The position numbers and the translations under genes were made by a program. A stretch of DNA of 64,000 nucleotides. Origin: Siderastrea radians (Eukaryota > Cnidaria > Anthozoa > Scleractinia > Rhizangiidae). The stretch lies in assembly GCA_964017195.1 (NCBI GenBank), contig OZ024895.1:24584233-24648232 (forward strand). The letters are read 5' to 3'. Positions within the stretch are counted from its first letter, which is position 1. Each line of letters starts with the position of its first letter. Below are positions 60,974 to 64,000 of the stretch, one piece after another. The notes beneath the pieces were generated by a model that was not told the DNA's origin, ran no database searches, and saw nothing but the letters and a program-made list of their open reading frames with translations.

Positions 60974-61270
60974 ACCAAATATCAAATAAAGTCATGGCCA
61001 ATCAGCAAATAATTCATGTCTAGCAAAAGAAGTAATTTCAAAGGAGCACATTTATCGTTTTATAATTTCTAGTTTGCAACGAATAACACTCCCTATTTGC
61101 GTAAAGTGTGCGCTTTCTGAAAACTAATAAGCATAAAAAGCCACTTAATTGCGCAGCGCTGCGACTGCAATGTTGATCGCGTGCATGGTAAACTTGAAAC
61201 TGTGCATGTTTGGCAGGGCAATGAAACAATTTGATTAAAAAAAATACTTAAGTAAAAGTTTGACACTTAC

Positions 61271-61378
61271 TGTGCTTGATATTGATCGCTGGGAATGAAC
61301 TTCCGCAGACACGCGTAGACGCCAGCGGACATTTGATTTGGGTAATGCACGAGATAATCATCGGGCTGGAATAAATTC
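61271..61378 (-). other. Exon-like block, U11 copy (type B)
   Basis: Same as the U7 copy plus one private synonymous change (CTT to CTG, Leu). Confidence 0.45.
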
Positions 61379-61833
61379 CTGCAAAAGAAGAAAATGTTGG
61401 CTTGATTCTTGAAAGAATAAACTGAGTCGATTATCCACCGATAAATTGAGCTGGTAAAAGTGACAGCAGTCATAAAGCCTAAAACCCTTTTAGCGCGGCT
61501 GAAATGTAGTTTTTATTCGCACTTCGCGTAAAGAAAGTTTTGTTCAGGCAAGCAGTTAAAAATAATCCAGTGCTTAGCTGAAAACCACCCTCACCAATTT
61601 TATGTTCTCTTGCCATAACGTAATGTATCGTTGTTGTTTGTTTATTTTGAATGGTCGTCGTGTTTGTGTTTGTTTGTTTGTTTGTTTTTATTTCGCTGTA
61701 ATCCCTGTGTTTGTTTATCTAAGGTGAGTGAATGTGGTGTGTATTTCAAGGTTACCAAACTGTCTGTATGTCTGTGCGGGAAATCGGTTTGGAGATAAGC
61801 ACTTTATTGGTCACAACTTTTGCGTGAGTTGTT

Positions 61834-61849
61834 GGCTCCTAAAAGAGCC
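61834..61849 (-). terminator. H4 3' stem-loop
   Basis: U-G closing form; serves H4 61883-62194. Confidence 0.95.
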
Positions 61850-61882
61850 GTTTGTTTTGTAGACTTGTAGCTACGGAACGCT

Positions 61883-62314
<432 letters not shown>

Positions 62315-62692
62315 ATGACCGGATGCGGAAAAGGTAAAGCTCAGGGCACCAAGTCAAAGTCTCGTTCATCCCGAGCAGGTCTTCAGTTTCCTGTCGGTCG
62401 TATCCATCGTCTCCTTCGTAAGGGCAACTACGCCGAGCGTGTTGGCGCTGGTGCTCCAGTGTACTTGGCTGCGGTGCTGGAATATCTGAGTGCCGAAATT
62501 CTCGAGTTAGCCGGAAACGCTGCACGGGACAACAAGAAAACCAGAATTATTCCTCGACATCTTCAACTGGCTGTCCGAAATGACGAAGAGTTGAACAAAC
62601 TGCTTGCCGGAGTCACCATCGCTCAGGGTGGTGTTCTCCCCAACATTCAAGCAGTGCTTTTACCCAAGAAAGCCGAGAAGAAACAACATTAA
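62315..62692 (+). CDS. H2A: Histone H2A (type B, R3C) without its promoter
   Basis: The reading frame is intact and identical to 60551-60928, with a stem-loop at 62722-62737. Only 38 bp of native leader remain upstream; the TATA-like box, octamer and CCAAT boxes are deleted and replaced by U11's H4 leader. The ORF is sound but transcription is doubtful. Confidence 0.92.
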   Translation: MTGCGKGKAQGTKSKSRSSRAGLQFPVGRIHRLLRKGNYAERVGAGAPVYLAAVLEYLSAEILELAGNAARDNKKTRIIPRHLQLAVRNDEELNKLLAGVTIAQGGVLPNIQAVLLPKKAEKKQH

Positions 62693-62721
62693 GCTACAGG
62701 CTTACCACAGAAAACAAAAAC

Positions 62722-62737
62722 GGCTCTTTTAGGAGCC
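62722..62737 (+). terminator. H2A 3' stem-loop
   Basis: U-G closing form; serves the promoterless H2A ending at 62692. Confidence 0.95.
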
Positions 62738-63034
62738 ACCAAATATCAAATAAAGTCATGGCCAATCAGCAAATAATTCATGTCTAGCAAAAGAAGTAAT
62801 TTCAAAGGAGCACATTTATCGTTTTATAATTTCTAGTTTGCAACGAATAACACTCCCTATTTGCGTAAAGTGTGCGCTTTCTGAAAACTAATAAGCATAA
62901 AAAGCCACTTAATTGCGCAGCGCTGCGACTGCAATGTTGATCGCGTGCATGGTAAACTTGAAACTGTGCATGTTTGGCAGGGCAATGAAACAATTTGATT
63001 AAAAAAAATACTTAAGTAAAAGTTTGACACTTAC

Positions 63035-63142
63035 TGTGCTTGATATTGATCGCTGGGAATGAACTTCCGAAGACACGCGTAGACGCCAGCGGACATTTGA
63101 TTTGGGTAATGCACGAGATAATCATCGGGCTGGAATAAATTC
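63035..63142 (-). other. Exon-like block, U12 copy (type B)
   Basis: Same as the U7 copy. Confidence 0.45.
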
Positions 63143-63597
63143 CTGCAAAAGAAGAAAATGTTGGCTTGATTCTTGAAAGAATAAACTGAGTCGATTATCC
63201 ACCGATAAATTGAGCTGGTAAAAGTGACAGCAGTCATAAAGCCTAAAACCCTTTTAGCGCGGCTGAAATGTAGTTTTTATTCGCACTTCGCGTAAAGAAA
63301 GTTTTGTTCAGGCAAGCAGTTAAAAATAATCCAGTGCTTAGCTGAAAACCACCCTCACCAATTTTATGTTCTCTTGCCATAACGTAATGTATCGTTGTTG
63401 TTTGTTTATTTTGAATGGTCGTCGTGTTTGTGTTTGTTTGTTTGTTTGTTTTTATTTCGCTGTAATCCCTGTGTTTGTTTATCTAAGGTGAGTGAATGTG
63501 GTGTGTATTTCAAGGTTACCAAACTGTCTGTATGTCTGTGCGGGAAATCGGTTTGGAGATAAGCACTTTATTGGTCACAACTTTTGCGTGAGTTGTT

Positions 63598-63613
63598 GGC
63601 TCCTAAAAGAGCC
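63598..63613 (-). terminator. H4 3' stem-loop
   Basis: U-G closing form; serves H4 63647-63958. Confidence 0.95.
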
Positions 63614-63646
63614 GTTTGTTTTGTAGACTTGTAGCTACGGAACGCT

Positions 63647-64000
<354 letters not shown>

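Overview
The window is a piece of a metazoan replication-dependent histone locus. It is a tandem array of a five-gene unit of about 5.47-5.49 kb: H3(+), H1(+), H2B(-), H2A(+), H4(-), repeated head to tail. The genes are intronless, and intact copies end in a histone 3' stem-loop (GGCTCY-TTTA-GGAGCC). Divergent H4/H3 and H2B/H2A promoters carry octamer, CCAAT and TATA-like boxes. The linked H1, the H1 and H2B N-termini and the MITE-type insertions suggest a cnidarian, perhaps an anthozoan such as a stony coral. This is inference; no species marker was found.

Units are called U0 to U12. U0 (1-4537, H3 cut by the window edge), U1 (4538-10022), U2 (10023-15507), U3 (15508-20284), U4 (20285-24605), U5 (24606-29507) and U6 (29508-34132) are sequence type A. 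U7 (34133-39607), U8 (39608-45080), U9 (45081-51580), U10 (51581-57050), U11 (57051-62276) and U12 (62277-64000) are type B, diverged by a few percent in the spacers. The A-to-B switch lies inside the H3 gene at 34133-34543.

U1, U2, U7, U8, U10 and U11 are complete and U9 is complete with an insertion. The others are rearranged. U0 and U4 share an H1/H2B deletion fusion with a templated junction. U3 lost H4. U4 has a truncated H4. U5 lost H2A and H3, keeps fragments of H2B and H4, and carries a 1.1 kb long-TIR transposon (27699-28811) with a 9-bp target duplication. U6 lacks H3 and has a 166-bp tandem duplication. U9 holds a 1.03 kb composite insertion (46138-47169). U12 lost H3, H1, H2B and two promoters. 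Intact copies: H3 10 plus one cut by the edge, H1 10, H2B 9, H2A 12, H4 10.

Together the genes supply the four core histones and linker H1 for S-phase chromatin assembly. The most notable signals are these. Type B H2A genes all lose the Thr of the PKKTE motif (equivalent of human Thr120), and most also lose Arg3. Two H4 copies carry Y88N. A 108-bp exon-like segment with good splice signals lies antisense in every H2A-H4 spacer. The array also records its own history in deletion junctions, including a template-switch join.
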